Assembly (NCBI GenBank): GCA_946479185.1 | Contig: CAMLFF010000135.1 | Span: 1 to 8,275, forward strand | Reading direction: 5' to 3' | DNA from: an uncultured Sphingobium sp. | GTDB lineage: Bacteria; Pseudomonadota; Alphaproteobacteria; Sphingomonadales; Sphingomonadaceae | Length of the DNA: 8,275 nucleotides | Shown: positions 1 to 6,470 of the stretch, piece by piece | Layout: every line of letters begins with the position of its first letter | Position numbering within the stretch: the stretch's first letter is position 1 | Program-made: the position numbers and the translations under genes | Notes under the pieces: generated by a model | Database searches by the model: none | Told to the model about the DNA's origin: nothing | What the model saw: the letters and a program-made list of their open reading frames with translations, nothing else

Positions 1-1631
1 AGGGCGATCGTGTTCATCAGCACGAGCGGATCGTCATCGACGGCTAAGATGGTCAGGTGACGCAGGGTTGGTTCTGCGCATTCTGGGGCTGTGGCGGGGG
101 AGATGACCGGGGCGCCTGCAAGTGGCAACCAGAGGCGTGCTATTGTGCCTGCGCCAGCCTCACTTTCGAGCGTCAACGCGCCGCCAATCTGCTGGGTGAA
201 GCCATGGACCATCGGCAGGCCAAGTCCGGTTCCCCTGCCGATGCCCTTGGTTGTGAAGAAGGGCTCGGTGGCTTTGCGCAGCGTTTCTGCATCCATGCCA
301 TGACCATGATCCTGTACCGAGAGGCAGACATAATCGCCCGGTGGAAGATCGACGGGCGGATCATCGTTCAGGGTCTGTCGGGTCGCGGCAATGCGGATTT
401 CGCCGCCACCAGGCATTGCGTCGCGCGCGTTGACCACCAGATTGAGGATCGCCATCTCGAGCTGATTGGTATCTGCTGTTGCTGCGGGTAAGCCCATCGG
501 GATCGTCATGGTGATCGGCCATTCCGGGCCGATAGACCGCTGCACCAGATCGGTCATATTGCGCAGCAATTCGGGCAGATGCACCCTGCCGACGGAGAGC
601 TCCTGCCTGCGCGCGAACGCCAGCATCCGCTGCGTCAATGTTGCGCCGCGATCAACACCTTGGGACGCATTATCGAGCAGCCGGAGCGATTGCGGATCGG
701 GCGGCAAGCGCTTGCGCAGCAAGGTGAGGCTGCTACCGATGGCCATCAGCAAATTATTGAAATCATGCGCGATGCCGCCAGTCAGCTGGCCGATGGCTTC
801 CATCTTTTGTGCCTGGGCCAATGCGACCTTTGCGTCGTCCAACGCGCGCTGCGCTTCCTCGCGTTCGGTTATGTCGCGCGTGATCTTAGCGTAACCGATC
901 AGATCGCCACTCTCGTCACGGATTGCTTCGATCAGGACATTGGCGCGAAAGCGCTCGCCATTCTTTCGCATCCGCCAGCCTTCCGCCGCAAACCTGCCAT
1001 CGCGCAGTGCCGTCGCCAGCGCCTGTTGGGGCTGGCCGGATTGCTGGTCGTCGGGCGTGTAGAAGGTGGAGAAATGCTTGCCGATGATCTCGTCCGGCGC
1101 ATAGCCTTTGATGCGTTGCGCCCCAGCGTTCCAGCTGGATACCAGTCCATCGGGATCGAGCATGTAGATCGCGTAATCGGTCACGGAAAGGACGAGGCGG
1201 CTGAACTGATCCTCGCTTTTGCGCAGTGCCTCCTGCGCTAATTTGCGCTCGGTGAGATCGCGGGTGATCTTTGCATAACCGATCACCTCACCATCGGCGC
1301 CCGGTATGCGGTCAATGACCACATGCGCCCAGAAGCGCGAACCATCCTTGCGCAGGCGCCAGCTTTCGGTCTCGAACTTGCCTTGCTGAGCGGCTGTGCG
1401 CAGTGCCTGTTCGGGCACGCCAGCCGCCCTGTCTTCCGGCGTGTAGAAGAGCGAGAAATGTTTGCCGATGATATCGCTGGCATCATAGCCCTTGATGCGC
1501 TGCGCACCGGCGTTCCAATTGGCTACGTGCCCATCGGCATCGAGCATATAAATCGCATAGTCGGTGATGGCCTCAACAAGCTGGCGATAGCGTTCGGCTG
1601 CGTTGGTCGTCAGGTCCATCGTGCTGCGCAT
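1..1631 (-). CDS. Hybrid sensor histidine kinase, PAS-PAS-HisKA-HATPase-REC (3' end beyond window)
   Basis: Probable cytoplasmic two-component hybrid kinase; 543 residues are visible and the frame is open to base 1. Order: PAS 1 (about 12-130), PAS 2 (about 140-258), a short coiled linker, HisKA with the phosphoacceptor H289 in GGIAHDFNNLL, then HATPase_c with N-box N402 (LNLVVNARDAM), DHGHGM at 441-446 and GTGLGL at 467-472. After a proline-rich linker a receiver domain begins at about 526 (LTILAVDDDPLVLM) with its acidic D532-D534; its phosphorylated Asp lies outside the window. No membrane segment or signal peptide is seen, so the signal is probably intracellular, and the PAS ligand cannot be told. 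ATG 1631 is the first possible start because an in-frame TGA lies 15 bases upstream; a second ATG at 1619 is also possible, and neither has a strong ribosome site. An EcfG-like promoter lies about 180 bp upstream. The sensed signal and output are unknown. Confidence 0.93.
   Translation of the reverse strand, partial: MRSTMDLTTNAAERYRQLVEAITDYAIYMLDADGHVANWNAGAQRIKGYDASDIIGKHFSLFYTPEDRAAGVPEQALRTAAQQGKFETESWRLRKDGSRFWAHVVIDRIPGADGEVIGYAKITRDLTERKLAQEALRKSEDQFSRLVLSVTDYAIYMLDPDGLVSSWNAGAQRIKGYAPDEIIGKHFSTFYTPDDQQSGQPQQALATALRDGRFAAEGWRMRKNGERFRANVLIEAIRDESGDLIGYAKITRDITEREEAQRALDDAKVALAQAQKMEAIGQLTGGIAHDFNNLLMAIGSSLTLLRKRLPPDPQSLRLLDNASQGVDRGATLTQRMLAFARRQELSVGRVHLPELLRNMTDLVQRSIGPEWPITMTIPMGLPAATADTNQLEMAILNLVVNARDAMPGGGEIRIAATRQTLNDDPPVDLPPGDYVCLSVQDHGHGMDAETLRKATEPFFTTKGIGRGTGLGLPMVHGFTQQIGGALTLESEAGAGTIARLWLPLAGAPVISPATAPECAEPTLRHLTILAVDDDPLVLMNTIA
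858..1598 (-). repeat. Tandem duplication of PAS domain inside the hybrid kinase
   Basis: The two PAS domains (1242-1598 and 858-1211) are close copies. Both carry TDYAIYML, WNAGAQRIKGY, IIGKHFS-FYTP, W-R-RK-G-RF and GYAKITRD. The period is constant at 128 residues from T23/T151 through G118/G246, so there has been no insertion or deletion since duplication. Divergence is clearest at the start of the third block (ETESWRLRKDGSRFWAH versus AAEGWRMRKNGERFRAN). Confidence 0.88.
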
Positions 1632-1763
1632 CTTCTGTTCACATCACCCTGCGATCTTACCGGATCGATAGGCTGCCGCGTTAGTAGGCCTTTCGGCCCG
1701 ATGGATCCTCATATCCACTCTTTTTGCCCCCTGGTCGATTAATGACTTCTCCATGATCGGCTG

Positions 1764-1809
1764 TCGCACTACATGTAGCGCGATCACCTCAAGATCATGA
1801 TCCAGGTGA
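1764..1809. promoter_or_regulatory. Two adjacent palindromes, candidate operator(s)
   Basis: In the 253-bp divergent region between the kinase and the aldehyde dehydrogenase are two neighbouring inverted repeats. The first, 1764-1783, has core CTACATGTAG (1769-1778) with flanks TCGC and GCGA, symmetric apart from one base pair. The second has outer arms TCACCT (1784-1789) and AGGTGA (1804-1809) around the palindrome GATCATGATC (1793-1802). They sit just downstream of the EcfG-like promoter and upstream of the aldehyde dehydrogenase, so they could be operators for either gene or a hairpin in the kinase leader. No regulator family is recognised from them. The rest of the region (1632-1763 and 1834-1871) shows no clear element apart from a possible small upstream ORF on the minus strand. 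Confidence 0.4.
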
Positions 1810-1833
1810 ACGAGTGACTGGATGATCTGTTCC
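1809..1833 (-). promoter_or_regulatory. EcfG-type (general stress response) promoter for the hybrid kinase
   Basis: Read on the minus strand, GGAAC (1833-1829) is followed by exactly 16 bases and then CGTT (1812-1809). This matches the published alphaproteobacterial EcfG consensus GGAAC-N16/17-CGTT without mismatch. It points towards the hybrid kinase start at 1631 and would put the transcript start near 1800, giving a leader of about 170 bases. A 9-base match at either spacing on either strand is expected only about 0.1 times in a random window of this size, and this one lies intergenic in the right direction. Transcription itself is not shown. Confidence 0.6.
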
Positions 1834-1871
1834 TTCGGGAGCAAAGTCCGTCCAAGATTTTCAGTCCGTGC

Positions 1872-1877
1872 AAGGAG
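1872..1877 (+). promoter_or_regulatory. Ribosome binding site that decides a TTG start
   Basis: AAGGAG lies 7 bases before TTG 1885, an ideal distance. It is too close to the out-of-frame ATG at 1880 and too far (31 bases) from the in-frame ATG at 1909. It therefore argues for a TTG start of the aldehyde dehydrogenase. Confidence 0.6.
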
Positions 1878-1884
1878 AGATGCG

Positions 1885-3285
1885 TTGGAGTTTAATCGTA
1901 ATAATCCCATGACAGGCGATGTTGCATCGTCGGCCACTGCCATGAAAGCGGCCGATATCGCGCCGATTGCGCAAAAGGCCGCGAAGGGTTTTGCCGAATG
2001 GTCCAAGGCCGGCCCGAATGCCCGCCGCGCCGTGCTGATGAAGGCCGCTGCCGCACTTGAAGCGCGCGCCGACGCATTTGTCGATGCGATGATGGGCGAA
2101 ATTGGCGCCACCAAGGGCTGGGCGATGTTCAACCTGAATTTGGCCGCCAGCATGATACGTGAAGCCGCTGCCCTCACCACCCAGATCAATGGCGAAATCA
2201 TCCCTTCGGACAAGCCGGGCTGCCTATCGATGGCGCTGCGCGAGCCGGTTGGCGTCATCCTCGGCATCGCGCCCTGGAACGCGCCGATCATCCTGGGCGT
2301 GCGCGCCATCTGCGTGCCATTGGCATGCGGCAACAGCGTCATCCTCAAGGCGAGCGAATCCTGCCCGCGCACGCATGCGCTCATCATCGAAGCCTTTGCA
2401 GATGCTGGCTTCCCCGAGGGCGTCGTCAATGTCGTGACCAATGCGCCTGCTGATGCAGCCGATGTTGTGGGTGCGCTCATCGATGCGCCGCAGGTTAAGC
2501 GCGTCAACTTCACCGGATCGACGGCGGTGGGCAAGATCATCGCGAAGCGCTGTGCCGAGCATCTCAAGCCCGTGCTGCTTGAGCTGGGCGGCAAAGCGCC
2601 TTTGATCATTCTTGAAGATGCCGATCTGGACGAAGCGGTGAAGGCTGCTGCGTTCGGCGCCTTCATGAATCAGGGCCAGATCTGCATGTCCACTGAGCGG
2701 ATCATCGTGGTCGATGCTGTGGCGGACGCGTTTGCCGCGAAGTTCAAGGAGAAGGTGTCGTCCATGCCCGTGGGCGATCCACGCGAAGGCAAAACGCCGC
2801 TTGGCGCGGTGGTCGATGCCAAGACCGTTGCGCACTGCCAGTCGCTGATCGCGGACGCGCTCGCCAAGGGCGCCGAGCAGCTAACCGGTGGCGAGACGAC
2901 GCATAACGTGCTGATGCCTGCCCATGTCATCGACAAGGTGACGACGGACATGAAGCTGTTCCGCGACGAGAGCTTTGGCCCGGTCGTGGGCATCATTCGT
3001 GCGCGGGATGCCGATCATGCAGTCGAACTGGCGAACGACACTGAGTATGGCCTCTCGGCATCGGTGTTCACCAAGGATATCGCCAAAGGTCTGGGCATTG
3101 CCCGCCGTGTCGAATCCGGCATTTGCCATGTGAATGGCCCAACCGTGCATGACGAAGCGCAGATGCCTTTCGGCGGCGTGAAGGGCTCGGGCTATGGTCG
3201 CTTTGGCGGCAAGGCTGGCATCGACAGCTTCACCGAACTGCGTTGGGTAACGGTGGATACGCTACCGGGTCATTACCCAATCTGA
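1885..3285 (+). CDS. NAD(P)-dependent aromatic aldehyde dehydrogenase (vanillin/hydroxybenzaldehyde/salicylaldehyde type)
   Basis: Oxidises an aldehyde to its carboxylic acid in the cytoplasm. With the TTG start it has 466 residues, complete but with a short N-terminus. Numbered from TTG: NPMTG at 8-12, PWN with N132, cofactor-binding K155, FTGSTAVG at 209-216, general base E233 in LLELGGKAP, catalytic C267 in NQGQICMSTER, ESFGPVVG near 362-369, and PFGGVKGSGYGR at 428-439. NQGQIC-STER and the N-terminal NPMTG are typical of vanillin, salicylaldehyde and benzaldehyde dehydrogenases. Proximity to pobA suggests 4-hydroxybenzaldehyde or vanillin as substrate; this is inference, and sequence alone does not separate these aldehydes. 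Start alternatives are ATG 1822 (21 residues longer, weak ribosome site) and ATG 1909 (no ribosome site, cuts into the conserved NPMTG). It converges on pobR. Confidence 0.9.
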   Translation: MEFNRNNPMTGDVASSATAMKAADIAPIAQKAAKGFAEWSKAGPNARRAVLMKAAAALEARADAFVDAMMGEIGATKGWAMFNLNLAASMIREAAALTTQINGEIIPSDKPGCLSMALREPVGVILGIAPWNAPIILGVRAICVPLACGNSVILKASESCPRTHALIIEAFADAGFPEGVVNVVTNAPADAADVVGALIDAPQVKRVNFTGSTAVGKIIAKRCAEHLKPVLLELGGKAPLIILEDADLDEAVKAAAFGAFMNQGQICMSTERIIVVDAVADAFAAKFKEKVSSMPVGDPREGKTPLGAVVDAKTVAHCQSLIADALAKGAEQLTGGETTHNVLMPAHVIDKVTTDMKLFRDESFGPVVGIIRARDADHAVELANDTEYGLSASVFTKDIAKGLGIARRVESGICHVNGPTVHDEAQMPFGGVKGSGYGRFGGKAGIDSFTELRWVTVDTLPGHYPI

Positions 3286-3312
3286 TCGGTTGATCTGATC
3301 TGAGAAAATCTG

Positions 3313-3355
3313 AAGGCGCGCTTTGCGGGGATTAATCCGCGGAGCGCGCCTTTTC
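3313..3355. terminator. Rho-independent terminator shared by the aldehyde dehydrogenase and pobR
   Basis: Left arm 3315-3328 and right arm 3337-3350 form 14 pairs, two of them G-T, around an 8-base loop (3329-3336). AA/TT extends the stem by two pairs, and TTTTC follows on the plus strand. It ends the aldehyde dehydrogenase transcript 28 bases after its stop. On the minus strand a weaker T-rich tail follows, so it may also stop pobR. Its right arm lies within the last codons of pobR, whose TAA (3332-3334) is in the loop. Confidence 0.8.
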
Positions 3356-4192
3356 TGTGCTGGGGGATGCGCCGGTCATTCGCCGATAGAAGCGTGAGAA
3401 ATAGGAGGGGTCTTCAAAGCCCAGTTCCGCCGCGACCTGACTGCAACTGGCATTGGTGAAGCGTAGAAGGCGTCGCGCCTCGAACAGCATTCGCCGGTTG
3501 ATGAGCTGCAGCGGCGTCATGCCAAAGGCCGCTTCGGTTTGGCGAGAGAGGGTGCGGATCGTGCAGTTCAGGCGGTCCGCATAATGGGCCAGAGGGTAAT
3601 GCTCACGATAGCCGGTTTCCACGAGCGACTGGAAGCGCTGCGCCAGCGTGCCTTGTTGCGTTCGTTCGTCGAGCCCAGGCTGGATCGCGGTGCGCAGCCA
3701 GGCTTCGGCAAGCGCATGGTGCAGCCGATGAACATGCGGATCGAACCGGTCCCGCTCGGCCTCCACAAGCTGCTCCCCGAGTGCGAGCAGCCGCGCGGTA
3801 AGGGGCGCGCCGGGCTGATGGATCGACGGCTTGCGTATTTGAACCCGCAGCGCATCCTGCCGGACAAGGCTATCTACAAAATCCCGTGATACCGTGACGA
3901 CGAAGCCTGTGACATTCGATGAGAAGCGGAACCCATGCACGGTGCCGCAGGGTGAGCAGATGATGAGTGGGCCAGCTGTCGCGCGATCATCCTCTCCCAG
4001 CCGCAGGTGTAACTCACCTTCCGCCACGAAGAGAATCTGGAACAGGGCAGGGTGGCTGTGGGGCGAAATTTCCCAATCATAAAGCCGGCTGCGCACGGCG
4101 ATCGTCTCGGCGTGGAAGTGATCGACCAGCTCCGGCGGGGCATCGTCACCATAGAGGCCATAGGTCGGAATGGATCGCAAAGGGGCGTTCAT
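3332..4192 (-). CDS. pobR: AraC-family transcriptional regulator, PobR-like
   Basis: A 286-residue DNA-binding activator. The N-terminal half (about 1-130) is a cupin-like ligand domain beginning SIPTYGLYGDD, with DWEISPHSHPALFQILFVAEGE at 39-60. The C-terminal half is an AraC/XylS domain with two helix-turn-helix units: HYADRLNCTIRTLSRQ (203-218) and the second unit ending in QVAAELGFEDPSYFSRFYRRMTG (252-274). Divergent placement 88 bp from pobA is the classic arrangement for PobR, the 4-hydroxybenzoate-responsive activator of pobA, so that role is well supported by context although the inducer is inferred. ATG 4192 is chosen because the conserved N-terminus starts there. A longer reading to 4354 would overlap pobA and add residues unlike the family. 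Its ribosome site is poor. The hairpin of the shared terminator covers its last codons. Confidence 0.88.
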   Translation of the reverse strand: MNAPLRSIPTYGLYGDDAPPELVDHFHAETIAVRSRLYDWEISPHSHPALFQILFVAEGELHLRLGEDDRATAGPLIICSPCGTVHGFRFSSNVTGFVVTVSRDFVDSLVRQDALRVQIRKPSIHQPGAPLTARLLALGEQLVEAERDRFDPHVHRLHHALAEAWLRTAIQPGLDERTQQGTLAQRFQSLVETGYREHYPLAHYADRLNCTIRTLSRQTEAAFGMTPLQLINRRMLFEARRLLRFTNASCSQVAAELGFEDPSYFSRFYRRMTGASPSTEKARSAD

Positions 4193-4227
4193 GTCCGGAA
4201 AATACCAGAGCTTGTCCTGACTGTCCC
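4192..4227. promoter_or_regulatory. Repeated TGTCC half-sites in the pobR-pobA intergenic region
   Basis: TGTCC occurs at 4192-4196, 4213-4217 and 4222-4226. The first two continue as TGTCCGGA and TGTCCTGA (7 of 8 identical) and are 21 bp apart, two helical turns, as direct half-sites of AraC-family regulators often are. They lie between the two start codons and are candidate PobR sites. The first overlaps the pobR start codon. No convincing sigma-70 promoter was identified. Confidence 0.3.
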
Positions 4228-4267
4228 TTCCTATTTGCGCGGCGCTGGCGGAAAAGATGCGCAACAT

Positions 4268-4276
4268 GAGGAGAGG
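4268..4276 (+). promoter_or_regulatory. Ribosome binding site of pobA
   Basis: GAGGAGAGG ends 4 bases before ATG 4281, with its GAGGAG core 7 bases away. This picks 4281 over the upstream in-frame ATGs at 4257 and 4266, which would put this purine run inside the coding sequence and add residues before the Rossmann motif. Confidence 0.8.
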
Positions 4277-4280
4277 CAAG

Positions 4281-5447
4281 ATGACGCAGGTTTGCATAAT
4301 TGGCGCAGGGCCAGCCGGGCTGCTGCTGGGGCATTTGCTCCGCGCGGAAGGCATTGATTGCGTTGTGGTGGAGCGTCAGGCGCCCGACTATGTGCTGGGC
4401 CGCATTCGCGCCGGTGTGCTGGAGCGTGTGACAGTTAGCCTGATGGAGCGGCTGGGGCTGGATGCGCGGCTCAAGGCCGAGGGCATGGTGCATGATGGCT
4501 TCAACCTTGCCGATGGCGAGCGCCTCATCCGCATCGATATTGCCGATCTGACCGGCGGGCATGTTGTCGTTTATGGCCAGACCGAACTCACCAAGGATTT
4601 GATGGATGCCCGCGAGGCGCGTGGTCTCGAAGTCATTTATGAGGCGGGCGACGTTGCGTTGCATGATGTCGAGAGCGACAAGCCCTATGTCACTTATGAG
4701 AAGGATGGCGCGCAGCACCGCATCGATGCGCGCTTCATCGTAGGTTGCGATGGCGCGCATGGGCCTAGCCGCCGTGCGATCCCGGCGGGTGTTGGGCAGG
4801 AGTTTGGCCGCGAATATCCATTCGGCTGGCTCGGCATTTTGGCGGATGTACCGCCCTGCAATCATGAACTGATCTATGCCAATCATGAGCGCGGCTTTGC
4901 ACTTGCTTCCATGCGGAATGAGACGCGCAGCCGCTATTATGTGGACGTGCCCCTCACTGAGAAGGTCGAGAATTGGTCCGATGATCGGCTGTGGGATGAG
5001 CTTGCCATCCGCCTTGGGCCGGAGGCTGCCGCGCATATCACCCGTGGCCCGGCGCTGGAGAAATCCATTGCGCCGCTGCGCTCCTATGTGTTCGCGCCGA
5101 TGCGGCATGGTAGCCTGTTGTTGTGCGGCGATGCTGCGCATATCGTTCCGCCGACGGGCGCGAAGGGCCTCAATCTTGCTGCGAGCGATGTGCTTTATGC
5201 GGCAGAGGCGCTCACCGCCTTCTTCCAGCGCAATGATCAGGACGCCATCCCCGGCTATTCAGACAAGGCGCTGGCGCGGGTGTGGAAGGCTGAGCGGTTC
5301 AGCTGGTCGCTGACCCGGCTTATGCACCGTTTCCCGGAGGACGGGCCATTCGAGCGCGCCATGCAGGTGGCTGAGCTGGATTATATCGCATCCAGCCGCG
5401 CCGCGCAGACCAGCATTGCTGAAAATTATATTGGCCTGCCGGTTTAG
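4281..5447 (+). CDS. pobA: 4-hydroxybenzoate 3-monooxygenase (p-hydroxybenzoate hydroxylase)
   Basis: Cytoplasmic FAD enzyme that uses NADPH and O2 to convert 4-hydroxybenzoate to protocatechuate, the entry point of protocatechuate ring cleavage. It has 388 residues, against about 394 in Pseudomonas, so it is full length. The FAD Rossmann motif GAGPAG is at 8-13, the FAD/NADPH motif CDGAHG at 156-161, and the second FAD motif GDAAH at 283-287, running on into PPTGAKGLNLA. By alignment from memory with the Pseudomonas enzyme, substrate residues are kept: Y199 (Tyr201), S210 (Ser212), R212 (Arg214), Y220 (Tyr222), P291 (Pro293) and Y383 (Tyr385). R218 matches Arg220, and R41 and R43 match the NADPH-contacting Arg42 and Arg44. 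Divergent from pobR, which probably activates it. It converges on a kinase gene only 9 bp away. Confidence 0.97.
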   Translation: MTQVCIIGAGPAGLLLGHLLRAEGIDCVVVERQAPDYVLGRIRAGVLERVTVSLMERLGLDARLKAEGMVHDGFNLADGERLIRIDIADLTGGHVVVYGQTELTKDLMDAREARGLEVIYEAGDVALHDVESDKPYVTYEKDGAQHRIDARFIVGCDGAHGPSRRAIPAGVGQEFGREYPFGWLGILADVPPCNHELIYANHERGFALASMRNETRSRYYVDVPLTEKVENWSDDRLWDELAIRLGPEAAAHITRGPALEKSIAPLRSYVFAPMRHGSLLLCGDAAHIVPPTGAKGLNLAASDVLYAAEALTAFFQRNDQDAIPGYSDKALARVWKAERFSWSLTRLMHRFPEDGPFERAMQVAELDYIASSRAAQTSIAENYIGLPV

Positions 5448-5456
5448 GAGCGCCGC

Positions 5457-6470
5457 TTATTCGGTGCTGATAAGATCGAGCCTGCGCCCGGGATCAAGCA
5501 ATGTGACTTGATGCCGGGCGCCAGCCTGTGTTGCCAGCGCCTCGAACAACAGGCTGCCAAGTCCACCTGCTTTCTTGCGCGCTTCGGCGGGCGGGAGCGC
5601 GCGGCCCACGCCATCATCAATGATGGTCAGCCGCCATCCCTGGTCCTGAGACCGCAGTACGACCCGCACCTTGCCTTCGCCATCATCGGGGAAGGCATGT
5701 TTGGCGCAATTGGTGAGCGCCTCGTTGAGATAAAGGCCCACGGCGACGGCTTTGCTGGCTGGCATGGTGAGTTCGGTTATGTCGTGATCGACATAGATGC
5801 GATCACTGAACAGGCCGCTCGCAATATTGCTGAGCAAAAGCTCCAAATAGAGCGCCATATTCACCTCGTCAGCATCTTCGCTCAGATGCGAGAGCTGATG
5901 ATAGGCGTCAGCGATCGTTTGGACGCGGGCTGCAGCTTGATCGAGCGCGGTTGCGACGTCGGGCGTGCTGGCCTGCCTGCGCTGCAAGCTGAGCAGATTG
6001 ATGATCAGGGTTAGATTGTTTCGCGTCCTGTGCTCATGCTCGCGCAACAGCATCTCGCGCTGGATGACTTCACCCTCAGCCACGATCATCTTGCGTTGGG
6101 AAGTCCGGCGCATGGCTTCGGTCAGCATGAGGAGCAGCAGGCCCATGAAGCCGATGATGACGAAGCGCACGGTGCCCGACGCGTCGATCATTTCAAACCG
6201 ACCGGGATAGGTGCTTAACATGAGCCAGATGCCAGTAAGGCTGGTGAGCAGTGCAGCGAGCCCGCCCGGCCAGCGCGCAAAAAGCGTCACGGCCATCACG
6301 ATTGGCAGCGCAAACAGGAATGGCGCAGGCAGCGGCGTCCAGAAGAGCAGCGCCAGCATCAGCACCAGCATGCCTAGAGCGCAGGCAAAGCCGATGCCGA
6401 TCTCCACAATCGGTTTATGTCGCGCACGCTCGCCGGAAGAGCCGCTGCTATGTTCCATGGTCAGATTCAT
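5457..6470 (-). CDS. Membrane sensor histidine kinase, HisKA_2/HRXXN type
   Basis: A 337-residue kinase, complete. After a polar start there are about four membrane segments (roughly 22-44, 49-66, 69-86 and 101-118), resembling the four-helix DUF4118/KdpD-type sensor region, with hardly any periplasmic part. A short helix leads to the H-box HEHRTRNNL, with phosphoacceptor H147 in the HRXXN form typical of HisKA_2/HWE kinases. The HATPase part has N-box LNEALTNCAKHAF (248-260; N254), DDGVG at 285-289 and GGLGS at 302-306. HRXXN kinases in sphingomonads often feed the PhyR-EcfG general stress response; applying that here is inference. No response regulator lies beside it. It follows putA on the same strand with a 55-bp gap and no visible terminator, so co-transcription is possible. 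Start 6470 is uncertain: GGGGG is only one base away, and ATG 6458 is an alternative. Confidence 0.88.
   Translation of the reverse strand: MNLTMEHSSGSSGERARHKPIVEIGIGFACALGMLVLMLALLFWTPLPAPFLFALPIVMAVTLFARWPGGLAALLTSLTGIWLMLSTYPGRFEMIDASGTVRFVIIGFMGLLLLMLTEAMRRTSQRKMIVAEGEVIQREMLLREHEHRTRNNLTLIINLLSLQRRQASTPDVATALDQAAARVQTIADAYHQLSHLSEDADEVNMALYLELLLSNIASGLFSDRIYVDHDITELTMPASKAVAVGLYLNEALTNCAKHAFPDDGEGKVRVVLRSQDQGWRLTIIDDGVGRALPPAEARKKAGGLGSLLFEALATQAGARHQVTLLDPGRRLDLISTE

Noticed and set aside
579..1742. Long plus-strand open frames across the hybrid kinase
   Set aside because: They are antisense to conserved PAS, HisKA and HATPase motifs and show no protein-like features of their own.
2276..2300. 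Another GGAAC in the plus strand as an EcfG promoter
   Set aside because: It lies inside the aldehyde dehydrogenase PWN motif and has no CGTT at 16 or 17 bases. Other GGAAC sites I checked likewise lack the second half.
1644..2666. A 340-codon open frame on the minus strand antisense to the aldehyde dehydrogenase
   Set aside because: Most of it is the antisense reading of a clearly conserved gene with catalytic motifs on the other strand; only its last part, in the intergenic region, is kept as a low-confidence small ORF.
3281..3312. Repeated CTGATC/TCTGA words after the aldehyde dehydrogenase stop
   Set aside because: Three short copies with irregular spacing in a short gap; no symmetry or known element.
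4146..5141. A 331-codon open frame on the minus strand antisense to pobA
   Set aside because: It is a shadow of pobA caused by high GC and codon bias, with no recognisable domain.
5449..5468. Hairpin AGCGCC/GGTGCT between pobA and the convergent kinase
   Set aside because: Only 6 pairs including a G-T and no T-run follows, so it is not convincing as a terminator, though the 9-bp gap means some termination signal must lie inside one of the genes.
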